From Diphasiastrum complanatum (Eukaryota > Streptophyta > Lycopodiopsida > Lycopodiales > Lycopodiaceae), in assembly GCA_029204225.1 (NCBI GenBank), contig CM055096.1, positions 45,601,346-45,665,345 on the forward strand: DNA of 64,000 nucleotides, read 5' to 3'. The translations under genes were made by a program, and so were the position numbers. Under the pieces are notes generated by a model. The model had not been told where the DNA came from. It made no database searches and saw only the letters and a program-made list of their open reading frames with translations. Below, piece after piece: positions 44,923 to 53,791 of the stretch. How positions within the stretch are numbered: position 1 is the stretch's first letter; every line of letters begins with the position of its first letter.

Positions 44923-45062
44923 GGACGTGTCCGGGTCCGGACGCCGGACGCGGGCATTCCGGCCCGGACCCTCATGTCTGATATTATAGAAGTATATGTA
45001 TATACCTTAGAAGCCCGTTCCGACTCTTTTGGGTCGAAACGTATAGTACCGTGGGAACGAGA
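44923..45062. repeat. TCCGGACG palindromic-word array
   Basis: Dense overlapping words (GTCCGGACG, CCGGACGCGGG, GGCCCGGACC) are followed by an AT tract and then CGTTCCGACTC and GGGTCGAAACG. A related array lies at 62745-62795. Confidence 0.7.
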
Positions 45063-45210
45063 TAGTGTAAAAAATTGATATATGACCCTGCTGGCCCGAG
45101 AATTCTGCATTTCACAGATAGCGAGTTGTCATACTTCTAACAAAGAAGAAAATAAATTGCTACAACAGGGCAGCGACAGCAGAGCTTGTCCAAACATGAA
45201 GAATTATCAT

Positions 45211-45681
45211 TCACAAGGAAATTTTCTGCTCTACTAGATTTTGCAAGGACAGGAAGGTGCCCTGGAAGCCATAAGGCACTCTGGAAGGAAGCTTCACGGA
45301 GGCGATGAGCTCCAGCGATGGTGAGCTTGCGTCCAAGGCCAGAAGCTTTGATTACTCTATTTTCTCATTGTGGCGGAAAGAAAGCAGGAAGCCATCGTCC
45401 TCGGCAGTTGTCTCATCATTACCATCTCGAGAAACAAAAAAGGGCTCTCCCCCATAGCAATTTTTGCCATGCATGAATCAGGACACCACCTTATCTTCTG
45501 GATCTTTGCCAGGGAATTCAAGATCCACCTTGGCAATTCCAGAAAGCTTTGGCCATGGCTCGGCTATGGCAAGATAAGCATAGCGGCTTTTCCTACCTAG
45601 AAAGCGGCGATTCACTTGGCCAGCCTCTAGATTCACGTTTGCAATCTTGTGCCTTGTGGACGATCCTGTTTGTGTGTTCAA
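45211..45681 (-). pseudogene. 9-cis-epoxycarotenoid dioxygenase (NCED) C-terminal fragment
   Basis: One minus-strand frame of 157 codons reads [48 protein letters not shown] and [16 protein letters not shown]. This matches the last part of NCEDs, the enzymes that cleave 9-cis-epoxycarotenoids to the abscisic-acid precursor xanthoxin in plastids. Two in-frame stops (TGA 45480-45478, TAA 45354-45352) occur without any frameshift, so decay is moderate. The N-terminal three quarters, with most iron-binding histidines, are missing. It lies between hAT-type ends, so it may be a captured gene piece. Confidence 0.88.
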
Positions 45682-45799
45682 TCTTATCTAACACAAGATG
45701 CTCCTCAATTCACACAAGATGCTCCTCAAGCTTCTTTAGACATTAACTCTCAGGATATGGTTTTTTTTCCCTTAGTAAAAAAAGCGTATTTTTTTTTTA

Positions 45800-45857
45800 G
45801 GGTCACGTTCCAGAACGGAATGCTGGAACGCGTTCCATTCCGGAACCAGCAACTAAG
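45800..45857. repeat. GGAACG/CGTTCC word array, right end of E0
   Basis: GTTCCAGAACGG, GGAACGCGTTCC and ATTCCGGAACC are packed within 45 bp after a T-tract and AGGGTCACGTTC, the last also present at 53385-53397. Confidence 0.75.
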
Positions 45858-45883
45858 GTATACACATACATACATATATATAT

Positions 45884-46000
45884 CATAGTTACTCCGGAAC
45901 GCGTTTTGGGGGGGTCTGCATTCCGGGAATGCAAAGCATTCCGGAACCCAGAACATTGTTCTGGAACGCTTTGTGATTTTTTTTTTTGTTCTTTTTTATG
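45884..46000. repeat. GGAACG/ATTCCGGAA word array, left end of E1
   Basis: It contains CTCCGGAACGCG, GCATTCCGGGAATGC, GCATTCCGGAACC and GTTCTGGAACGC within 75 bp, then a T-tract. Confidence 0.8.
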
Positions 46001-46080
46001 TATAGTATATATATGTGTAATATATCTAATATTAATTACAAATTAATTTCACTAGGTTTAGGTTGTTTTTTAGAACTAGC

Positions 46081-46722
46081 TATAGGTGTCAGATTGAAGC
46101 AAAATAAAGTGCTACATTGTGTTTCTTCATGCCTACGGGAATGCCTAGAACGTCAGTTTAGGCCGTTACGACACGTACATGAAGTTGTGAGAGTGATGCC
46201 CTCTTTTGGTGTTTTTTTTGGCCCTTCTTGTGAAATAATCTATAGGTGTCAGATTGAGGTGTCGTTAGATGCTACACTGTATTTCTAAATGCCTACAAGA
46301 ATGCAAGGAATGTTGGTTTTCGCTTTTACGGCATGTACGTCAATTTATGAATGTCATCCTCGCTTTTGGTGTCATTTTTAGCCCTAATCTTTGAGATGAG
46401 CTATATTTATCTGATCAACGTGTTGTAAGATGCTAAACTGTGTTTTCCAATGTATACAATAAAGTTGGAACTTTCTCTTTTGGCCCGTATGGCACGGTTT
46501 TAGGGTTTAGGGTGTCATGCTCGCTTTTCGCATCAGTTTAGCCCTAATTTGTGAAATGAGCGGTATCTATTGTGCAACGTATTGAATGTTTCCATGGTTT
46601 GTGTATGTTTTGGGAGGCTTTGAGGAGCGGATTGCAACGACTGTAGCTGATAGGTCGCATCGACACAATGTCGGTTGTTGGTAGGAGCATGTGGGCAGAG
46701 GTTGACCTTATATAGGGGGGTG
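46081..46722. repeat. Four ~160-bp tandem units in the E1 subterminal region
   Basis: Units start at 46081, 46241, 46402 and about 46564. Each begins TATAGGTGTCAGATTGA or a decayed form, continues with GATGCTACACTGTGTTTC-like text and has ACGGCATGTACGT and TTTTGGTGTCATTTTTAGCCC further on. Units 1 and 2 are closest. The head motif is the one found once in FB-1 and E0. Confidence 0.8.
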
Positions 46723-47289
46723 TGGCTACGTCCCATGGTTCAAGTGCCCGCAGATGGACATGCTTTCATTGCGATTTTGAGTTCACTGGGTCACTCACCA
46801 GGGTCAGGGCCCATTTATTGTGATTGACCAAGCCACATGGGCGTACCTCAGTGTGCGGCACCATTATCGATGCCGAGGTAGAGAGGTTGCGAGAGATACA
46901 CGGCCATGTGGGTCAGCTAGCCAGCCACTGAGAGCATCATAGAGGTTTTTCCAACAATGAGGAAAGAGTTCACAGGTCTAGGGTGCAAGGCCTAGCCATG
47001 GAGGCAATACAGATGCAGGGGCCTAGGAACCCACCCATGACAGTCACTCGGTTCCTGGCACATGTGCAGGGGCACCTGGGCCTTCTACCACTCCATCGGA
47101 GCCCTCACGAGTCACAACCATCAGCATCATTAGTTGCTAGTGTCACACCTCCAGATGCAGGTCCTAGCACAGGTGGGGAGAGAGACACATCACCTGCCAT
47201 GCCATCATCAGATGCACCCCCCGTTGGCCCATCTCATAGCACCACAAAGGCCTGTTAGACCCCAGCCGCCAGCACACTCACAGCAAAGA

Positions 47290-48733
47290 CATGTTAGGCC
47301 GAGAGCACAACAGACTACACAAGATAGAGGGTGGCAGAGGCACCAGCACGAGGTTACCACAAGAGCGGTGGCCCAATTTTTTTTACGAGGCTACCATTCC
47401 ATTTGCCATTGCTGACACTCATGTCTTCAGAGAGATGATGCATCCGGGGGCATCAACTGATTCCTCATGGGCAGCTCCTAGGAGAGAGCTGAGTGTCTAA
47501 CTTACCTCTGAAACTTGTTTTGCAGTTACGGGTGCTCCAAATTGTCCGATGGATGGATTGACATTCGTCACAGATCCATTGTGACCATCATGGTCTCCTA
47601 TCCTCTTGGCACTGTGTTTTTACGAGGGGTGGATGCCACAAGTGGTGGTGCAGCCATCACCGCAGAGTTCATCTACGATGTAGTGAACTTTGCCATCCAG
47701 GAGATTGGTCGAGCACATGGTTCAAGTTGTCACAGACAACGCCATGAACTGCAGGTGGATGCGAGGATTGTTGTTGCACGAGCACCCCTCCATTGTGTGG
47801 ACACCATTTGCTACACATTCTATCGATTTGCTGATCCACGACATGTGCACACTTTCGTGGATCCATGAGGTATTCTTTCTTCCCCTTCTTTCTTGTCTTT
47901 TATGCTAGTTTTGTGGTTGTCATTTCCTTGTGTTGCTCGGCCTGTAACAAATTCCTTTTGGGTGTTTGTCTTGCAGATTACTGCTCAGGCCATGCGTGTT
48001 GTCAACTTCGGTACCAAGAAGAAGTGCATGTTGGCCGCCTTATTTCGCAGCTTCTCACCCCTGAATCTCAGGAAGCCGATACCCACACGGTTCGGCTACT
48101 ACTTCATGGTTCTCGAGCATTTGATGGTTGTGCGAGACCACTTGCGGGGGATGGTGGCCAGCCCTAGATTCGACAAGTTCAAAGCCCGTAGTGAGGATGC
48201 CTCTCATTTCCAGGCGACTGTGTTTGGAGACGAGTTTTGAACACGGACGTCAGAGCTAATTGAGGTGTTGAAGCCTGTCTTTTGTGTGTTATGCCGATGA
48301 AGAGACACAGGCGGAGCCATTTTTTCCTCCAATTAGGCCTAGGGTGCGCCCCAGAGGCAGAGCGAGAGGGGTCTTGGGTTCAATGTTTGTAGAGAGGAGT
48401 GGGGCATCACAAGTAGTTGTAGGCCAAGCATCATCTCAGTTCATAGGGCCTTCACAAGGTGTTGGTGTGGAAACTGGGACTTTAAACACGCAGACACAAC
48501 AAGCTAGGGGGCGGCCTAGAGGTAGTGGCAAGAGTGGGGGGATTGGAGCCAACCATGGGGGTGGGAGAGGGAGAGGGATAGGAAGAGGTAAGAGCCAGGC
48601 TGGGGAGAGGGGCACAAGCACAGGCAGACGCAGAGCTAGTGCATCACCACCTCCGACATCAACTTCATCATCAGAGAGAGTGTCCTTGTATCATACTAGC
48701 ATAGACTCAGATGACTTTGGCGGCACAAGATAG
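47290..48733 (+). pseudogene. E1 hAT transposase, internally deleted
   Basis: Broken frames read IPFAIADTHVFREMMHPG, then SYGCSKLSDGWIDIRHRSIV, GTVFLRGVDATSGGAAITAE and VVTDNAMNCRWM. This is the DUF659-type core of hAT transposases and matches E2 nearly in full. A donor (GAG|GTATTC, 47871) and acceptor (CTTGCAG, 47977) bound a ~107-bp intron. AQAMRVVNFGTKKKCMLAAL follows. After LIEVLKPVF it jumps to a Gly/Arg-rich tail with ARGRPRGSGK, so the dimerisation region is deleted. The tail ends at 48733. Confidence 0.85.
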
Positions 48734-48849
48734 TATATATTCATATTTTACCCCGTGTCTTATCTCTTCTGAGATTATGTTTCAATGTGATTTGCCTAGA
48801 TTCAATATGGTTCCTTATGGTTTCAGTACAGTTTGTTGTGATTTCAAAT

Positions 48850-49037
48850 GGAGAGAAAGAGAGAGAGAGAGAGGGGGGGGGGTATTAGGGCTTGATATGG
48901 TGTACTATGGTTCAAAGAAAGCTTTATTAAAGTCTTTTCCATGCCGAAAGGCGTATAAGACAAACAAGTACATCAAATGAGACGGCAACAAGACGGAGCA
49001 GTGCGTCAAAACAACATAACTAAAGCAAAACTAACTG
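48850..49037 (-). repeat. LINE 3'-end fragment with (TC)n tail
   Basis: On the minus strand this fragment reads GGCATGGAAAAGACTTTAATAAAGC near its end and stops in a TC-rich tail (GA-rich on plus, 48853-48877). The same 3' module occurs at 49086-49220 and 52384-52490. Confidence 0.7.
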
Positions 49038-49719
49038 AGACAGAGAGAGAGAGAGAGACAGAGAGAGAACGAAAGAAAGAAAACTTTATTAATGTCATTT
49101 CCATGCCAAAAGGCATATAAGACTAGTAAATGTACATGTCAAGTATGTGGTAACCGTAGGAGCGTATGAAACGTCTCCAAGACTATAACTAAAAATAAAA
49201 ATCCAACTGCTATGAACTGAAATGGAAAGTGAAAAAGATGCGATGATATATGAAACATGTGGGAGCATATAAACTGCTAAATGTCATGAATATGATATGA
49301 CACTATCATCCAATCCTATCACGCTGATGCTATAAAAGGATGTGATACGGGCTGCAACATGAAGGGCTGTTGGTGGTCGATGACGTCATCTAGGAAGATG
49401 AGGTCTCTTCATGATAGGTCAGGTGGCTCGTGCAACAACATGAGTACGAGTGGGACATTGTCTCTAATCTCTGTGGGCATGTAAGTCGTCATTATCATCA
49501 GATACTAGGTCTCGTCCTCTTCTCCTGGAGAAGAAAGAAGTCATCTGAGGCTGAGAATGTGCAGCAGCTCGTGGACGTCAGCCAATTGATGTGCTGATAC
49601 ACGAAGCTGTCCCAATATAAATCTGAGGCCGAGCGATAATCCTGAGTCCAAATAGTGAAGCAAAACTGGGAACCCTGCTATGTCAAGCTCAATGAAATGA
49701 GTCTAGTAATAGGCGGGTT

Positions 49720-50654
49720 TAACCCCAAGCTGTCAGTCCTGACATGCTCTATATAAGAAGCGCCTGATATACTGATGGGTACCTGAGGGGAGCTCTGTAA
49801 TGGAGATGCCAAATGAATCAAGGAGGAAATGCGATGCCTGTGAGAACCACGAAAGTCGGTAGCCCTGATCCTGGAGGAGTGTGAGGAGGCAAGTGAGGCC
49901 CACGTATATCTCGTGTCTGTATCTGGTAGATCCTGAACTCTCTGAATAAATGCGATGAGCTGGAAAGCTGCAGCTATCTAAATGGGTGGAACGGCAACTC
50001 TGCAAGAAGAATCTCGTGTGGAATTGAGGGCTTCGCCCGAATCATACGAGCTAGCATGGTGGTCTGTAATCGTGAAATGCTGGCCCAGTGTGATGATGGT
50101 CTTGATGGCTGCAAGTACCATGTCAGCGGTGAAGAAGGTGAACTTAGAGGGACGTGGGGAGATAGGGATGGGTGCGTCAGTATGTATGGTATATAGTCGG
50201 TCCATATGCGAAGGTCTTCCAGGAGAGGTGGTGGAGCACGAGGGATAAACTCACGCCAAAAGGCGCCTGAAGAGGAACTGAAGAGGAGGTCAACAAGACG
50301 TTTTCCTTCATAGTCATCATTAGCACGCTTTTTCCAACGGAGTGTGCGATGGTAAGAGCGTTGAGCGGAGCGAAGGAGGTGCGGTTCATGAATGCGAGCA
50401 TGGGTGACAAGATGATGAAGAGAGTGACACTCGGTATCAGGAGGGCGTAGCGATGAGGGACGTGTGTCTTTGCCTTTATGAGCCTTAGATGGGGAAGCTA
50501 GAGAAGCAGCGGTATGAAGAGAGGTGCTAAGGAAAGTTGCTTGAGTCTCGAGTGTACTATCGTGCGGAAACGAATGAAGTAGGGAGGTAAGAAATTCCTG
50601 GTAGACTGGTGCATATAAAGAGCTGAATGTATACCTGGGTGCACGGGTAATCAA
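49720..50654 (-). pseudogene. LINE-2 pre-RT fused to post-RT region
   Basis: The frame starting at 50654 reads APRYTFSSLYAPVYQEFLTS, LHHLVTHARIHEPHLLRSAQ and FWREFIPRAPPPLLEDLRIW. After TWYLQPSRP it continues SSHWASISRLQTTMLARMIR and IPHEILLAELPFHPFR. In LINE-1 these two parts flank about 600 codons of RT, so a precise internal deletion occurred. A second frame (50005-49733) continues toward the C-terminus. Confidence 0.87.
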
Positions 50655-50829
50655 GGGATGTGAGGATAACTGAGGAGGTGGGAGGCGGCCGATAGCAAAG
50701 GAGAGAAAGGAGTGATCAGAGAGAGAGTGGTGGGGGAGATGTGAAAATCAGAGATGAGGTATGGAGGATGGTGATCCCATGAGATAGTCCACAACACTAT
50801 GTCCACCACTGCGAGGATGACAAGTATAA

Positions 50830-51440
50830 CTGTCAGAATCTAGCCAGCAAGTTAGGCCATTGTAAATGGCTAACTCATGTGCCTCTCAAAACTGGAATAA
50901 ATGCTCATCGTAGGGGGTAATAGATCCCAAGCTGTCCTTTGAAACCTTGGTAACTCCCATCTCGTCGCTGTCGAGGGCATGAACGCGGAGCTAGTCGCTG
51001 ATGTCATAAAACTCTGACTATCATGAGGAGGTTCAAGCATTAAAATCCCCAGTGCAGAAAATATGCCCTCGCTTTGCGAATCTGATAATATTAGGTGACA
51101 AATCAAGGTATGGTGAACCTGTGCCCTCTCCAAAGAATGAAGACTCTGGAGGAAAGTAACATGCCGCCACAAAGAGGTCCCTGTCCAAACCAATGTCCTG
51201 TTCAACAATATGAATCCAGATATAGCGTGCATGCTCGTCGTGTCTGATGAACTCGATGCTCGGGTGAAGAGACTCTGTATAGGCATGCAACCCCTCCGGA
51301 TCCACGACCACTAGCTGATCTAGTCTCAGGCCTGAATACAGAATCCCATTTGTATCCTGGAAAAATAGGTAATCCTCTCTCCTGACTCTCCATAAAAAAC
51401 AATAAATCTCTGCCAGTGATGAAATCAATCAGGTCGTCAA
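50830..51440 (-). pseudogene. LINE-2 endonuclease
   Basis: Frames show ESQERGLPIFPGYKWDSVFR, RSASGRGSGGVACLY and AARYIWIHIVEQDIGLDRDL-like text. They continue with FVAACYFPPESSF and the catalytic HIFCTGDFNA, the GDFN motif of AP-type endonucleases. At least three frameshifts are present. Confidence 0.85.
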
Positions 51441-51599
51441 CTATGGAAGATGAGTGTATACCATCGTAGTTCCATACTCCAGTACGGAGATGGTGTGGAT
51501 GGGGCCCCGGGGCACCCCAGACCCGAGGACCCGTCTGCCAAACTCACGGGCTACCTGAAAGGCCTTACGCCTCTCCTCCACCTGGATATATGTGAGGTC

Positions 51600-52295
51600 G
51601 TCGTCCATGTAAATAGTGGTGCCACGTAGCTTAGTTTTGCATCACAAAGCATCTCGACGACTCTCTAGAGAGGTGAAACGGATAATGAGTGTGGCTGCAT
51701 CTCTAGTGGTCCTCCATGCGGTATCTAGCCCATCTGTCCCATGCCCGAGAGTGGTGTCGAGAAAGCGTTTGGCTTCAGCCAAGGCATTCTATGTATCCGG
51801 AATCCCGCGAACTCTAATGTTATGGGCTTTTTAATCTCAAGATTTCTCTTCCGATATGGTGGCTGAAATAACCGAGCAGATAGGTGCGCTTGGTTTGGTG
51901 CCCTTTTTCAAAATGGATGCCCAAGAGAGGGCTTCTTCTTGATGTCTTGGTTTCTAGCTCCCGTAACATATTGGTGGTGGACTCTGAGGCTGCAGCCTGC
52001 TTGGTCCCAATGGATTGATCGAGTGATGCAAGGTACATCCGCACCAGGTACAACAGCTACCACGCAGGTAGACAGCTCTGTCTGCGTGGCAGGGAGGGGC
52101 CCCACCTCAGCAGGGGGAGCCACATCAGCAGGCAGCGCTGCCCTATTAGGGTCAGAGAAGGAGCTGCTAGCCCCAATTAGGGTTAGGGCGCTGGAAGGTA
52201 GGGCATCGTTGGCGGCTGGGGCAGCGGGGGGGGGTGAGGTGGCAGCAGGGGTGCAGGTGGATTTGCGGGCTAGGCTGGCGCGAGAAGGAGCCATG
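51600..52295 (-). pseudogene. LINE-2 ORF1
   Basis: The likely start is ATG at 52295 (MAPSRASLARKSTCTPAATS), a Pro/Ala-rich opening. A broken coiled coil follows (LASLDQSIGTKQAAASESTT), and the compact domain decays through 51600. It parallels 3000-4025 of LINE-1. Confidence 0.65.
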
Positions 52296-52314
52296 GAGGC
52301 TGGCCGTGCACACA

Positions 52315-52320
<6 letters not shown>

Positions 52321-52383
<63 letters not shown>
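52321..52383. repeat. (GA)n microsatellite, tail of LINE-3
   Basis: About 31 GA units. On the minus strand this is a (TC)n run directly after the LINE-3 3' module (..TTAATAAAGCTTTCTCTC). Confidence 0.9.
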
Positions 52384-52387
<4 letters not shown>

Positions 52388-53130
52388 TTTATTAATGTCT
52401 TTTCCATGCCAAAAGGCATATAAGACTAATGAAGTACATGTCAAGTATGTGGTAACCATGGGAGCGTATAAAAACGTCTCCAAACTGTAATAAAGAAAAA
52501 CATCTAGTGCAAACTAAAATAGACATGTATGCGAGCGTGTGAGCATAGTAATCATATGTATCTATAGTAGGATGTCAAGGCTGTGCTGCTACTGCTGTGC
52601 TGATGCTGTAAAAAGATGTGATGCGAGCCACAGAATGGGGAAGCGCTGGAGCCTGCCGGCGTCGTCTGTGAGCGTGAGCATGAGCACGTGCATGTGTAAT
52701 AGTAGTAGTACGCCTCTGTGTAGGATGTCTGGTAATCCTGGTAGTAACATGATGGTGGGAGGTACACTGTCTCTGATCTCTATGAGCATGAGAGCGGCCA
52801 TCATCCTCGTCGTCGTCATAATCATAATCCTCATCATCAAGCACTAAATCACGTGATCTTCGCCTAGTAAAGAATGAAGTAATCAAAGGCTGTGAGGTAA
52901 AATGCTGGGGTGTCTCGTATAAATCTCTCCATAGTTATGGACATCTCGCGTACCATCAGAGCAACACACCGTGGGTCCTCATAAGCTATGAGAGAGCGTA
53001 GTGGTAGGCATCCCTTGGAACAGGCGATAATGTCACCCTCTGATCTCATAATATACAGGGCACCTAAAGATAAAGTGCTCCTCAGACTCCACCTCACCTA
53101 GAGAACATAACTGGCAAATCCGCTCCTCTT
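52384..53130 (-). pseudogene. LINE-3: 5'-truncated LINE, C-terminus and 3' UTR
   Basis: The minus strand reads ICQLCSLGEVESEEHFIFRC, a C-x2-C..H-x4-C knuckle that ends many LINE ORF2 proteins. An acidic stretch (DDEDYDYDDDEDDG) and a His/Arg-rich end follow. The 3' UTR leads to AATAAAG and the (TC)n tail. Comparable UTR sequence lies in LINE-2 at 49.2-49.5 kb. Confidence 0.8.
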
Positions 53131-53337
53131 TGAGAATCTATTCCAATGAGGTCAATATTCCCAAATGCTGTTAATTTCATTGTAGGTCAGATGCATTCAT
53201 CGGTGAATTAGTTAATCAGCACATCAGGAATCAATGAATTAATGAGTCATGAACACTTGGTATTCAACAAAATCTTGCTTCTGCAATGCATATAAAAATT
53301 TGTAAAAATATACTTGAATTTCCCACAAAACAAAGGA

Positions 53338-53410
53338 GCTATCTGACACCCATATTGCAAAAAACAAAAAAAAAAGCGTTCTAGGGTCACGTTCTGAGTC
53401 AAAAACCCAA
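53338..53410. repeat. Right subterminal region of E1
   Basis: CTGACACCCATATTGC, an A-tract, AGCGTTCTAGGGTCACGTTC and AACGTGTTACAG occur in order. This mirrors the left ends of E0 and E1. Confidence 0.65.
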
Positions 53411-53490
53411 AACGTGTTACAGTCCGCGGATCCCAGTACCGCGGATCCACTGTGGTACCGCGGATCCATACTGATCCGCGGTACCACAAT
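53411..53490. repeat. CCGCGGATCC/GGTACC word array
   Basis: Four CCGCGGATCC or GGATCCGCGG words and two GGTACC words lie within 80 bp, followed by a T/A-rich tract. By position it is probably the left end of E2, but no clean terminal repeat is visible. Confidence 0.7.
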
Positions 53491-53791
53491 ATTTATTATT
53501 TTTTAATATATAATATTTTTTAGTATTTAATATATTAATATTTTTTTAACCTAATCCCCCCCCTCGCTTCATCTCTCTCCCTGCCCATCGCCCTGTTTCC
53601 GCGCCCTCCCTGCTGTTCGTGCCCTCTCTGTTGTATGCCCACTCCTCGCCATCACACTGTCTTCGTGTTGCACTGATCGCGTCCGCCCCTGCTATTGCTA
53701 TTTCGGCCTTTGTTGTGGTTTTTTCAAGCCTTCCGACTCCTATCGCACTCACAGAGATCTTTGCCTTCTTTCCCCAGTTCCTTCTACAGAG
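53491..53791. other. E2 leader
   Basis: AT-rich, then C/T-rich sequence up to the transposase ATG; no coding signal. Confidence 0.45.

Larger units (their letters stand above)
44356..45857. mobile_element. hAT-type element E0 (borders tentative)
   Basis: The left end is CATAGTTGAACTAC, followed by CGCAGTC-type words, a T-rich tract and the motif GGGCAATATGGGTATCAG (44447) shared with other members. The right end is AGCAACTAAG after GGAACG/CGTTCC words (45805-45845). No matching 8-bp flank is evident, so this may be parts of two elements. It holds a CopA LTR fragment and an NCED pseudogene fragment. Confidence 0.5.
49038..52316 (-). mobile_element. LINE-2: non-LTR retrotransposon lacking its RT core
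   Basis: This minus-strand copy is of the LINE-1 family. It has an ORF1 start (52295), endonuclease, pre-RT region, post-RT segment and a 3' module with AATAAA and a (TC)n tail (GA-rich on plus, 49039-49083). The RT palm is absent: pre-RT text joins directly to SSHWASISRLQTTM. It is inserted within hAT element E1 and directly abuts the tail of LINE-3. Confidence 0.85.
45884..53410 (+). mobile_element. hAT-type element E1 (right border tentative)
   Basis: The left end CATAGTTACTCCGG follows a TA-rich tract (45858-45883). GGAACG-type words, a T-tract and 160-bp tandem units come next, then a decayed transposase (47.3-48.7 kb). The right subterminal region at 53338-53400 carries the same inner motif in reverse (CTGACACCCATATTGC), an A-tract and AGGGTCACGTTC. 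LINE-2 and LINE-3 lie within it. Confidence 0.6.

Noticed and set aside
45370-45600. Plus-strand frame over the NCED fragment
   Set aside because: The minus strand carries clear NCED text across the same bases; the plus frame is its shadow.
46081-46722. 160-bp regular repeats as a CRISPR array or centromeric satellite
   Set aside because: Units are contiguous without spacers and only four in number, and the setting is a plant hAT element.
52336-52490. Arg-Glu repeat frame
   Set aside because: It is translation of the (GA)n microsatellite at the LINE-3 tail.
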